Assembly (NCBI RefSeq): GCF_032484785.1
Contig: NZ_JAUETR010000002.1
Location: forward strand, 1,550,001 to 1,614,000
From: Bradyrhizobium sp. SZCCHNS1050
Lineage (GTDB): Bacteria > Pseudomonadota > Alphaproteobacteria > Rhizobiales > Xanthobacteraceae
Direction of reading: 5' to 3'
DNA: 64,000 bases
Notes under the pieces: model-generated
Seen by the model: only the letters and a program-made list of their open reading frames with translations
What the model was told of the DNA's origin: nothing
Databases searched by the model: none
Shown: piece after piece, positions 56,659-64,000 of the stretch
Layout of the letters: each line of letters begins with the position of its first letter
Position numbering within the stretch: position 1 is the stretch's first letter
Program-made: the position numbers and the translations under genes

Positions 56659-57836
56659 GGCTCCGGCTTCGACCGCAACGACAGCGTCTCCCACAGCGCG
56701 ACGATCGCCAGTAGCGCGCTCGTCAGCGCCGAAAGCACGAGAGGCGACAGTTCGGTCGCGAACCAGCCGAGCCCGATCAGCGCGAGCAGTCCGGCGCCGT
56801 GCGACAACTGCAGGAAGCCGCGGATGTTGAACTTGAAGAGGATGGTCCCGAGCAGAAACACGAACGGACCGCCGATCGTCGTCGCCGCCGTATTCAGGTC
56901 GGTATGCCCGAGCGGGTGCTTCAGGACGATCTCGTCCGACACCGCCGACACGATGATGCCGGCGACGATCGGCATGTGCAAGTAAGTGTAGGCCGAGCGC
57001 GCCATCAGCCCGGATTGGGCCGACTGCGAAATCACTTCCGATCCCGCCTCAGCGCCGCGGTTGAAATACACCGCCCACATCGCCACCGTGCCGATGAAGG
57101 CGCTGGCGAAAGCGGCAATGTTGGCTCCGGTCCAGTCGAGCTCGGCAAAGGTCGCGCCGGTGACGACGATGGATTCGCCGAGCGCGATGATGATGAACAG
57201 CGCACAGCGCTCCGCCATGTGGCCGCCTTCGACCATCCAGTCCTCGACGGTGGAGGCACCCAGCCCGGGGACCCAGAAGCGGACGGCCGGCGACGCATAT
57301 TCCAGGGTGAGCGCCGCCCCCCACAGCCCCATCCGTGCCGGGCCCTCGGCAAGGCCGCCGAGCAGCCAGAGCACGGCGGAGGCACTGAGCCAGGAGAGAA
57401 TGCGGGCGGCGTTGCGGCGGACGGCAGATCGCTGCGGCGGCGTCGCGGTCAGCCAGAACGCGGTCCGGCCGACCTGCATGGCGGCGTAGGCCATGGCGAA
57501 CCACAGGCCGCGGTCCTCGAACGCCCGCGGGATCGACATCGACAGAACGAGGCCCGCCAGCATCAGCGCGAACAAGAGACCTCGGACCAGCGCCTTCTCT
57601 GGATCGAGCCAGTTGGTAACCCAGGCGGTGTAGACCCATACCCACCAGACCGCGAGAAACAGAACGGCCGTCTGGGCGGCGCCGAGCGGCGAAAAATGGC
57701 CGATCAGATAATGCGAGATCTGCGTGACCGCGTAGACGAAGACGAGATCGAAGAACAGCTCGACGAACGTGACCCGGCTGTGCCGGTTCGGCTCGATGAC
57801 GCGAAACAGCGCACCACGCGGATTGTCCACCGCCAT
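56634..57836 (-). CDS. low temperature requirement protein A (LtrA family)
   Basis: 400 aa, about eleven helices. Opens SRVTFVELFFDLVFVYAVTQISHYL, which is the family signature broken here into FVELFFDLVFVYAV; TNWLDPEK and HMAERCALFIIIALGES also match. Role unknown; first found in Listeria as needed for cold growth. Its 3' end overlaps egtD by 25 bases. It lies between egtD and bolA, 33 bases from the latter. Confidence 0.9.
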   Translation of the reverse strand: MAVDNPRGALFRVIEPNRHSRVTFVELFFDLVFVYAVTQISHYLIGHFSPLGAAQTAVLFLAVWWVWVYTAWVTNWLDPEKALVRGLLFALMLAGLVLSMSIPRAFEDRGLWFAMAYAAMQVGRTAFWLTATPPQRSAVRRNAARILSWLSASAVLWLLGGLAEGPARMGLWGAALTLEYASPAVRFWVPGLGASTVEDWMVEGGHMAERCALFIIIALGESIVVTGATFAELDWTGANIAAFASAFIGTVAMWAVYFNRGAEAGSEVISQSAQSGLMARSAYTYLHMPIVAGIIVSAVSDEIVLKHPLGHTDLNTAATTIGGPFVFLLGTILFKFNIRGFLQLSHGAGLLALIGLGWFATELSPLVLSALTSALLAIVALWETLSLRSKPEPHASATSA

Positions 57837-57868
57837 CTCCCCCGGATGAGCGATCTCCCCCTAAGCAG

Positions 57869-58108
57869 TCAGCGCTGGTCCGGCACCCCGGTCTGCAGGG
57901 CCAGAGCATGCAGCACGTCACCCATCTGGCCGCGCAGCGATTGATAGACGAGCTGATGCTGCTGAACGCGGGATTTGCCGCGGAACGATTCCGAGATCAC
58001 CGTCGCGGCGTAATGGTCGCCGTCGCCAGCGAGATCGCGAATCGTCACCTGTGCATCAGGGATGGCAGACTTGATCATCTGCTCGATATCGTGGGCATCC
58101 ATGGGCAT
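57869..58108 (-). CDS. bolA: BolA/IbaG-family protein
   Basis: About 79 aa. BolA fold: IEQMIKSAIPDAQVTIRDLAG, then HYAATVISESFRGKSRVQQHQLVYQSLRG; the invariant His is in RVQQHQLVY. It binds the glutaredoxin Fe-S cluster and shifts iron regulation. Start is ATG 58108 or 58102. Usually between purL and grxD; here separated from both. Confidence 0.92.
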   Translation of the reverse strand: MPMDAHDIEQMIKSAIPDAQVTIRDLAGDGDHYAATVISESFRGKSRVQQHQLVYQSLRGQMGDVLHALALQTGVPDQR

Positions 58109-58363
58109 CCCGGTGCATCTCCTTGTGTCGGGCAGGCGCCGCATCCCGTGGACGATGTAGCCCGCAGGGCCCGCGGCTTGGCTGCAGCTCCCATCAGTGG
58201 CCCGCGGAGCGCGGCGAATCAAGGCGTTCTCGCGGGACCGTGATAGTGAAATCTAGCGCGAACCGCTTTCGAGGTCACGCGCGGAACCACTATATACCGG
58301 GACCAGACGAGATGCGTCGGACTGGGTGACGCACCCAAATGGCCGAATCGCGAGGACGACGAC

Positions 58364-58729
58364 ATGAAGCTTCCAGGACCGGATCATCCGATCACCGTCA
58401 CCCCCAATCCGAAACGCGTACGGGTGATCGCCGACGGCGTCGTGATTGCCGACACCACCCGCGCGTTGACGCTCAAGGAAGCGAGCTACCCCGCGGTTCA
58501 ATACGTGCCGCGGGCCGACGCCAACATGGCGGCCTTGCACAAGACTGATCGTGTCACCCATTGTCCGTACAAGGGGGATGCGAGCTATTTCAGCGTCATC
58601 GCCAACGGCAAGACATTGGACAATGCGATCTGGAGCTACGAGGCGCCCTTCCCGGCGATGACCGAGATCTCGGGCCACCTGGCGTTCTATCCGGACAAGG
58701 TACGGATCGAGGAGGTCGCAGCTGATTGA
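58364..58729 (+). CDS. DUF427-domain protein
   Basis: 121 aa. The domain covers the whole chain: RVRVIADGVVIADTTRALTL, PAVQYVPRADANMAAL, THCPYKGDASYFSV and YEAPFPAMTEISGHLAFYPDKV, all typical. Beta-rich; function unknown. No good promoter named: a GGAAC sequence at about 58286 lacks a CGTT at the right distance. Confidence 0.9.
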   Translation: MKLPGPDHPITVTPNPKRVRVIADGVVIADTTRALTLKEASYPAVQYVPRADANMAALHKTDRVTHCPYKGDASYFSVIANGKTLDNAIWSYEAPFPAMTEISGHLAFYPDKVRIEEVAAD

Positions 58730-58811
58730 ACTGCGGTGACAGCCCGCCGCGCGGCCGGCACGAGGCCCATACCGGCGCGGCGGTCGTTTCGGTCACTGAC
58801 CTGATGGCGTG

Positions 58812-58985
58812 CTACACTCTGAAAATCGTAAGCCCGAGAATCAGCAGCACGAGGAAGATCACCAGGAAGATATAGAACAGGATCCGCGCAATGTCGGCGG
58901 AAGCTGCCGAGATGCCGGTGAAGCCGAGAATACCGGCCACCACCGAGATCACGAAGAACAGCAGCGCCCATTTGAGAATAGTCAC
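58812..58985 (-). CDS. DUF1328-family small membrane protein
   Basis: 57 aa, two helices: [20 protein letters not shown] and [19 protein letters not shown], with [10 protein letters not shown] between. Starts with GTG 58985 after GGAGGA. An EcfG-type promoter stands 50 bases upstream. Homologues (YtjA) respond to stress; function unknown. A longer frame upstream is rejected because the ribosome site fits this start. Confidence 0.9.
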
Positions 58986-59030
58986 GGTATGGTCCTCCGG
59001 TTCTGCGCCGCGCCGGCGCGGCGCCTCACT

Positions 59031-59055
59031 AACGATGACGCGGGGAACCGGTTCC
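59031..59055 (-). promoter_or_regulatory. EcfG-type general-stress promoter of the DUF1328 gene
   Basis: On the minus strand GGAAC (59055-59051), 16 bases, CGTT (59034-59031). The gene starts 46 bases downstream at 58985. Confidence 0.6.
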
Positions 59056-59419
59056 TTCGGCCATCGGTCCCGGTGCCGAAGAAATGCGCAACCCACGACA
59101 GTCCCGGCCGTAACTTCGTAGGTCGTCGGTTCGTAAGGATATCCGGAGCGGAAATCGGCAGAGTGTGTGAGAAACCGGCTTGCGGACCGCGGCACTTGCT
59201 GATTTGCAGCACCAACGACGACATCTGGTAGTCCGGCGCCGTCATTCGCTCGCTTTTGGGCGACTCCAGCGAATGGCGGTGCCAGAGGGTCACACGAGCT
59301 CATCCACTCATTCCAGCTCGCGCAGCCTTGGACGACGTTTGCATGACGCCCCGCGGCGAAGGGGGATGCGAACGTCACATCCGCTGCACGGGCCGGGCAG
59401 CAGCGACGCCGGGGGGCGT
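59056..59419. other. 364-base gap, nothing recognised
   Basis: Divergent space between the DUF1328 promoter and the acyltransferase gene. Frames on both strands lack family character. No tRNA or repeat was seen. Confidence 0.35.
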
Positions 59420-60616
59420 ATGGTCATATCGGTTACACAATCGGCGGCGGCCGCAAAGGTCGAGCTTCAGGCCCGCCCGCGCGCTCGGGCACGCAACGCC
59501 GCGCTCGATCACGCCCGGACATTCCTGACGCTGGTGGTGCTGCTCCACCACGCCGTGATTCCCTATACCTATTTCGGGCACACCGATCCGACGTCCTTCC
59601 TCGGTTTCGACGCCATCGTGCTGGCCACCGACAGCTTCTTCATGGCCATGTTCTTCTTTCTGTCGGGCCTGTTCGTGTGGTCGGGCCTTGCCCACAAGTC
59701 GACGCTGCAGTTCCTGCGTGACCGGCTATTGCGCCTTGGCCTGCCCTTCGCCATCGCGGCCCTGACCGTCATTCCGCTTGCCTATTACGCGATCGAGCTG
59801 CGCGCCAATCCCGACGCCCGCTTCGCTTCCTTCTGGTGGAAGACGGTCACGGTCGGCCCATGGCCGAGCGGGCCGATCTGGTTCATCTGGGTGCTGCTGG
59901 CGTTCGACACCTCGGCAGCCCTTTTGTACCGCGTCTCGCCCCGCCTGCTGGATCCGATCAATCGGCTGTCGCAGCGCGCCTTCGAGCATCCGCGCGACTT
60001 CTTCTTCGTCTTCCTGCTGATCACGGGCGGGCTCTACATCCCGTCCCGGCTCTATTTCGGCCCGACGTTGTGGTTCGAGGCAGGGCCGCTCTCGGTGCAG
60101 GCCAGCCGCGTCTTGCTCTACGCCGCCTATTTCTACGTCGGGGCTGGCATCGGCTCGGCCAATTTCGAACGCGGCCTGCTGGCCGCAGAAGGGCAGATGT
60201 CGCAGCGCGGACTCGGGGCCTGGATCGTGGTCACGCTCGTGCCCTATGCGCTGCTCTGGGTGCTCATCACGATCAAGCGCCAAGTGCTGGGCAATCCGCC
60301 CGTGTTGCCGCAATGGTACGAGGCGGCCTATGGCTTCTTGTTCGTCATCTTCAGCGCCGCGATCCTGTTTGCGATCCTGTCCTACTTCCTGAACAACCGC
60401 CGCTCGGAATTCTCCGTGCTCGATCGCATGCAGGCCGATGCCTATGGCATGTTCCTGGTGCACTATCCGATCGTGCTGTGGATCCAGTACTGGCTGTTCG
60501 ACTTCGGCCTGCCAGCCATCGCCAAGGCGACGATCGCCTTTGTCGGCAGCATGCTGCTGAGCTGGGGCGCGACCTGGGTGCTCAGGCAGATTCCGGGGGC
60601 GAAGAACGTGTTGTAG
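59420..60616 (+). CDS. acyltransferase-3 / OpgC-like membrane acyltransferase
   Basis: 398 aa, ten or more helices. The family motifs are [22 protein letters not shown], with the catalytic His in VVLLHHAV, and [28 protein letters not shown] with the conserved Arg residues. It moves acyl groups to a sugar or glucan outside the membrane. GGGGGG precedes ATG 59420; longer frames are unlikely. Substrate unknown; osmoregulated periplasmic glucan is one possibility. Confidence 0.88.
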   Translation: MVISVTQSAAAAKVELQARPRARARNAALDHARTFLTLVVLLHHAVIPYTYFGHTDPTSFLGFDAIVLATDSFFMAMFFFLSGLFVWSGLAHKSTLQFLRDRLLRLGLPFAIAALTVIPLAYYAIELRANPDARFASFWWKTVTVGPWPSGPIWFIWVLLAFDTSAALLYRVSPRLLDPINRLSQRAFEHPRDFFFVFLLITGGLYIPSRLYFGPTLWFEAGPLSVQASRVLLYAAYFYVGAGIGSANFERGLLAAEGQMSQRGLGAWIVVTLVPYALLWVLITIKRQVLGNPPVLPQWYEAAYGFLFVIFSAAILFAILSYFLNNRRSEFSVLDRMQADAYGMFLVHYPIVLWIQYWLFDFGLPAIAKATIAFVGSMLLSWGATWVLRQIPGAKNVL

Positions 60617-60633
60617 GACGGTCCTGCCTCCTC

Positions 60634-60721
60634 CGTCATTGCGAGGAGCGCAGCGACGACGCAATCCAGACCGCATCCGCGGATGGCGGTCCTGGATTGC
60701 TACGCTGCGCCCGCAATGACG
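60634..60721. repeat. dispersed palindrome, family 1
   Basis: CGTCATTGCGAGGAGCGCAG to CCGCAATGACG, with GCAATCCAGACC and CCTGGATTGC inside; third copy in the window. It lies between convergent genes, 18 bases after the acyltransferase stop. Confidence 0.85.
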
Positions 60722-60806
60722 CTGGGCGAGGCCAACGCTTTCACGACGAACTCCGTCGTCGTTTGCCAGCGTGCCTGACCGTGACCGCCGCGGCGTGCGT
60801 CCGGGG

Positions 60807-63017
60807 TCAGGCGGCTGACCCGCCCATGTATTTGGGCAGCCAGCTTTCGAATCCCGTCTTGAGCGCGGCGACCTCGACGGCACCATCGCCGGCGATCGCC
60901 AGCGCAGTGCCGCCTGTCGTGCCGATGCGCGTGCACGGCACGCCGGCGCCGCGCATCTTGGCCAGCACGCGGCCAGCCTCGGTCTCCGGCACCGTCACGA
61001 GATAGCGCGCCTGGTCCTCGCCGAACCAATAGGCATGCGGCACGATCGAGGCAGGCGCGGCCAGCAGCCGCGCGCCGATGCCGGAGGCCATTGCCATCTC
61101 GGCGAGCGCGACGAGCAGACCACCGTCGGCCAGATCATGCGCAGCTGTCGCCGTGCCCGCATGGATCATGCCGCGGACGACATCGCCGATGCGCTTCTCG
61201 GCGGCGAGGTCGACAGGCGGCGGAGCGCCCTCCTCCCGGCCGCAGACGTCGCGCAAGTAGACCGACTGGCCGAGCCAGCCATGGGTCTCGCCGATCAACA
61301 GGATCGCCTCGCCCTCGGCCTTGAAGGCGATGCTCGCCGACTTGGTGAAATCATCGAGCAGGCCGACGCCGCCGATCGAGGGCGTCGGCAGGATCGCGCG
61401 GCCGTTGGTCTCGTTGTAGAGCGAGACGTTCCCGGAGACGACGGGGAAGTCGAGCGCGCGGCAGGCCTCCGAAATGCCTTTCAGGCAGCCGACGAACTGG
61501 CCCATGATCTCGGGCCGCTCCGGGTTGCCGAAATTGAGATTGTCGGTGATCGCAAGCGGCCGGCCACCGACCGCGGTGATGTTGCGCCAGGCTTCGGCGA
61601 CGGCCTGCTTGCCACCCTCGAAAGGATCGGCCTCGCAATAGCGGGGCGTGACGTCGACGGTGAGCGCAAGCCCCTTCGGGCCATCCTGCACGCGCACCAC
61701 GGCGGCATCGCCGCCCGGCCGCTGCACGGTGTTGCCGAGGATCACATGGTCGTACTGCTCCCAGATCCAGCGCTTGGAGCACAGATCGGGCGTTGCGATG
61801 AGCTTCTCCAGGGCCGGGATGATGTCCAGGGGCGGCTTGACCTCGCGGGCATGGATCACCGGCAGCGCCGACGAGGCCACGTGCGGGCGGTCGTACAGCG
61901 GCGCCTCGTCGCCGAGCTCCTTGATCGGCAGGTCGGCCATGACGTCGCCGCCATGCTTCACCACGAACCGCTTGCTCGGCGTGGTGTAGCCGACCACCGC
62001 GAAATCGAGCCCCCATTTGCGGAAGATCGCTTCCGCCTCCTTCTCCTTCTCCGGCTTCAGCACCATGAGCATGCGCTCCTGGCTCTCGGAGAGCATCATC
62101 TCGTAGGCGCTCATGCCGATCTCGCGGGTCGGCACGGCATCGAGATCGAGATCGACGCCGAGGTCGCCCTTGGCGCCCATCTCGACCGCCGAGCAGGTCA
62201 GGCCGGCCGCACCCATGTCCTGGATCGCGATCACGCAATCGGCAGCCATGATCTCCAGGCACGCCTCCAGCAGCAGCTTCTCGGCGAAGGGGTCGCCGAC
62301 CTGCACCGTCGGGCGCTTCTCCTCCGAGGAATCGTCGAACTCGGCCGAGGCCATCGAGGCGCCGTGGATGCCGTCGCGGCCGGTCTTGGAGCCGAGATAG
62401 ACGATCGGCATGTTCACGCCGGAAGCCGCCGCATAGAAGATCTTGTCGGCGTCGGCGAGGCCGACCGCCATGGCGTTGACCAGGATATTGCCGTCATAGC
62501 GGGTGTGGAAGCGGGTCTGACCGCCGACCGTCGGAACGCCAAACGAGTTGCCATAGCCGCCGATGCCGGCCACCACCCCGGACACCAGATGCCGGGTCTT
62601 GGGATGCTCCGGCGCGCCGAACGACAGCGCGTTCAGGCACGCGATCGGGCGTGCGCCCATGGTGAACACGTCGCGCAGGATGCCGCCGACGCCGGTGGTC
62701 GCACCCTGATACGGCTCGATGTAGCTCGGGTGGTTGTGGCTCTCCATCTTGAACACGACGGCCTGGCCGTCGCCGATGTCGATCACGCCGGCGTTTTCGC
62801 CGGGGCCCTGGATCACCCAGGGCGCCTTGGTCGGCAGTCCCTTGAGATGGATGCGGGACGACTTGTACGAGCAGTGCTCGTTCCACATCGCCGAGAAGAT
62901 GCCGAGCTCGGTGAAGGTCGGCACCCGCCCGATCAGCTTCAGGATGCGCTCATATTCATCGGGCTTCAGCCCGTGGGCGGCGACGAGCTCGGGGGTGATC
63001 TGCGGTTCATTGCGCAT
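60807..63017 (-). CDS. purL: phosphoribosylformylglycinamidine synthase subunit PurL
   Basis: 736 aa, the small PurL that works with PurQ and PurS. Makes FGAM from FGAR, ATP and ammonia. Motifs: [10 protein letters not shown] at the N-terminus, [30 protein letters not shown] and the repeated halves, second beginning near [15 protein letters not shown] text ([15 protein letters not shown]). The ATG at 63017 begins [10 protein letters not shown] as in relatives. In alphaproteobacteria bolA and grxD usually follow at once; here they are 2.7 and 6.7 kb further along. Confidence 0.97.
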   Translation of the reverse strand: MRNEPQITPELVAAHGLKPDEYERILKLIGRVPTFTELGIFSAMWNEHCSYKSSRIHLKGLPTKAPWVIQGPGENAGVIDIGDGQAVVFKMESHNHPSYIEPYQGATTGVGGILRDVFTMGARPIACLNALSFGAPEHPKTRHLVSGVVAGIGGYGNSFGVPTVGGQTRFHTRYDGNILVNAMAVGLADADKIFYAAASGVNMPIVYLGSKTGRDGIHGASMASAEFDDSSEEKRPTVQVGDPFAEKLLLEACLEIMAADCVIAIQDMGAAGLTCSAVEMGAKGDLGVDLDLDAVPTREIGMSAYEMMLSESQERMLMVLKPEKEKEAEAIFRKWGLDFAVVGYTTPSKRFVVKHGGDVMADLPIKELGDEAPLYDRPHVASSALPVIHAREVKPPLDIIPALEKLIATPDLCSKRWIWEQYDHVILGNTVQRPGGDAAVVRVQDGPKGLALTVDVTPRYCEADPFEGGKQAVAEAWRNITAVGGRPLAITDNLNFGNPERPEIMGQFVGCLKGISEACRALDFPVVSGNVSLYNETNGRAILPTPSIGGVGLLDDFTKSASIAFKAEGEAILLIGETHGWLGQSVYLRDVCGREEGAPPPVDLAAEKRIGDVVRGMIHAGTATAAHDLADGGLLVALAEMAMASGIGARLLAAPASIVPHAYWFGEDQARYLVTVPETEAGRVLAKMRGAGVPCTRIGTTGGTALAIAGDGAVEVAALKTGFESWLPKYMGGSAA

Positions 63018-63213
63018 GGAGAAATGCCTTTGCCCGTGGGCCGCTGGTCCCTTGAAGCCTGCTTCATAGAAAGATCGCCAGGGCGGGAAAAGGCCTTTTA
63101 CGGCCCTATTCCGCCCTGTCCAGAGCTTTGGCCCGGACCGCCAGAAGGGATATTTGCAGATTGGCGACCAATCGGATTTAAGACGGTAAATCAACAGTTA
63201 AAGGCCCTGACAC

Positions 63214-63696
63214 GTGCACGACCTGTCCCGTTCCGCCTTCGAGAACCGCCCTGGCATCCACATCGCGACCGACGGCGAGTTCGCCGGCTGGCGGACCTGG
63301 ATGCGCGACAGCTACGAATCCCACACCGGGCCATTCTGGCACCGGATGGAGGACGATGGCTCGATCCGCTGCGCCTTCCGGGTCGAGAAGAAGCACCTCA
63401 ACGGCGGCGGTAACGTCCACGGCGGCTGCCTGATGACCTTCGCCGACTACTGCCTGTTCGCCTTCGCCGCGCCGATCATGCAGGGCCCGGGTGTCACGGT
63501 GTCGTTCTCGTCCGAGTTCCTCGATGCCGCGCGTGAGGGCGAACTGATCGAGGCTACCGGCGAGGTCACCCGCGCCGGCGCCTCGCTGATCTTCCTGCGC
63601 GGCATGCTGCATTCCGGCCCAAAGCCGCTGTTCTCGTTTTCCGGCACCATCAAGCGCATCAGGCGGCGGACACCGGAGGCGGCGAACTCGCCGTAG
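63214..63696 (+). CDS. PaaI-type hotdog thioesterase
   Basis: 160 aa. Hotdog fold with the catalytic region NVHGGCLMTFADYCLF (HGG and Asp), then VSFSSEFLDAAREGELIEATGEV. It hydrolyses acyl-CoA esters; chain preference unknown. GTG 63214 start. Divergent from purL, 196 bases apart. Confidence 0.9.
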   Translation: MHDLSRSAFENRPGIHIATDGEFAGWRTWMRDSYESHTGPFWHRMEDDGSIRCAFRVEKKHLNGGGNVHGGCLMTFADYCLFAFAAPIMQGPGVTVSFSSEFLDAAREGELIEATGEVTRAGASLIFLRGMLHSGPKPLFSFSGTIKRIRRRTPEAANSP

Positions 63697-63730
63697 GGAC
63701 GGAGCAAGGGGGATCGCGCTCAACTCTCTC

Positions 63731-63910
63731 CGTCATTCCGGGGCATTCGCGCGCAAAATGGCGTAGCCATTTTGAAGCAGCGCGAATGAGCCCGGAATCC
63801 ATAATCACAGCCGCAAAATGGTCGAAGAACAGCGCCACGCGCATCCCGCCTCCCAAGACATGCGTGGTTATGGATTCCGGGCTCGCGCTTCGCGCGCCCC
63901 CGGAATGACG
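63731..63910. repeat. dispersed palindrome, family 2
   Basis: CGTCATTCCGGGGCATTCGC to GCGCCCCCGGAATGACG, with inner arms CCCGGAATCCATAA and TTATGGATTCCGGG; about 180 bases. Copy of 27162-27319, with an extra inner palindrome (AAAATGGCGTAGCCATTTT). Confidence 0.85.
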
Positions 63911-63941
63911 CGCGGAGAAGATGTACCCTGCCGTTGCGGAG

Positions 63942-64000
63942 CTACCCCGCGAGCTGCTTCTCCGCGATCGATATCCACTCGGCCTGCGCCTTGCGCACAT
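63942..64000 (-). CDS. C-terminal end of a gene running off the right edge
   Basis: Minus-strand frame open to the window edge, ending TAG at 63942-63944. The 18 visible residues read RKAQAEWISIAEKQLAG. Too short to assign. The window edge cuts the rest. Confidence 0.45.
   Translation of the reverse strand, partial: VRKAQAEWISIAEKQLAG

Noticed and set aside
58286..58310. EcfG-type promoter before the DUF427 gene
   Set aside because: GGAAC is present but no CGTT at 16-17 bases.
61035..63413. Rightward open frame of 792 codons opposite purL
   Set aside because: Antisense of purL, with no recognisable domain.

Overview
The window is GC-rich alphaproteobacterial chromosome, most likely Bradyrhizobium or a close relative in the Nitrobacteraceae. 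This rests on gene content (NarL-type and HWE kinases, DUF2235, CYTH-CHAD, GFA and SRPBCC families, a Grx4-BolA-PurL neighbourhood), on dispersed palindromes of the kind common in these genomes, and on sites matching the general-stress sigma factor EcfG consensus (GGAAC-N16-CGTT). The species call is inference. No tRNA, rRNA or CRISPR array was seen.

1-9.35 kb: the 3' end of a ureidoglycine aminohydrolase gene, an orphan gene, a DctA transporter, a Ser/Thr kinase fused to a universal-stress domain and coupled to a metallophosphoesterase, a relic of a group II intron reverse transcriptase, a tightly overlapping three-gene operon built on a MotA/TolQ/ExbB-type channel subunit, and a NarL-type two-component pair. 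9.35-25 kb: a TetR regulator, an orphan intrinsic terminator, purB, a secreted orphan, a DUF2235 hydrolase, cytochrome b561, FtsH with a lipid kinase, TerC behind a structured leader, ExoD, CYTH-CHAD and an M20 amidohydrolase. 25-41 kb: a DMT exporter, an MDR oxidoreductase, an HWE kinase beside an unassigned EcfG-type site, a secreted nuclease, D-Ala-D-Ala ligase, an HlyD/FtsX/ATPase efflux operon, a PHB-depolymerase-like esterase with a ribbon-helix-helix regulator, and an ArsR-SRPBCC-GFA operon that appears to be leaderless.

41.3-47.1 kb is an accessory island lying between two 183-bp direct repeats. It holds two copies of a RAYT (REP-associated tyrosine transposase) unit with terminal inverted repeats, one intact and one with a nonsense codon, plus a solo end, three orphan genes of visibly lower GC and a 5'-truncated type I secretion adaptor gene. 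47.7-64 kb returns to core genes: murI, an HpcH/HpaI aldolase, a stand-alone E2-type acyltransferase, rpsD with promoter and terminator, threonine aldolase, a macro-domain gene with no normal start, and monothiol glutaredoxin. An ergothioneine pair (egtB-egtD) with an EcfG-type promoter and an LtrA gene lie between grxD and bolA, and further genes lie between bolA and purL, so the purL-bolA-grxD order usual in alphaproteobacteria has been split.

Best candidates for something undescribed: the MotA/ExbB-like operon (5.1-7.1 kb), the mobile RAYT island (41.3-47.1 kb), the TerC leader with alternative pairings (19.26-19.54 kb), and the orphan terminator near 10.2 kb, which points to an unannotated small RNA. 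All gene calls come from reading translations and motifs by eye; no database search was run.
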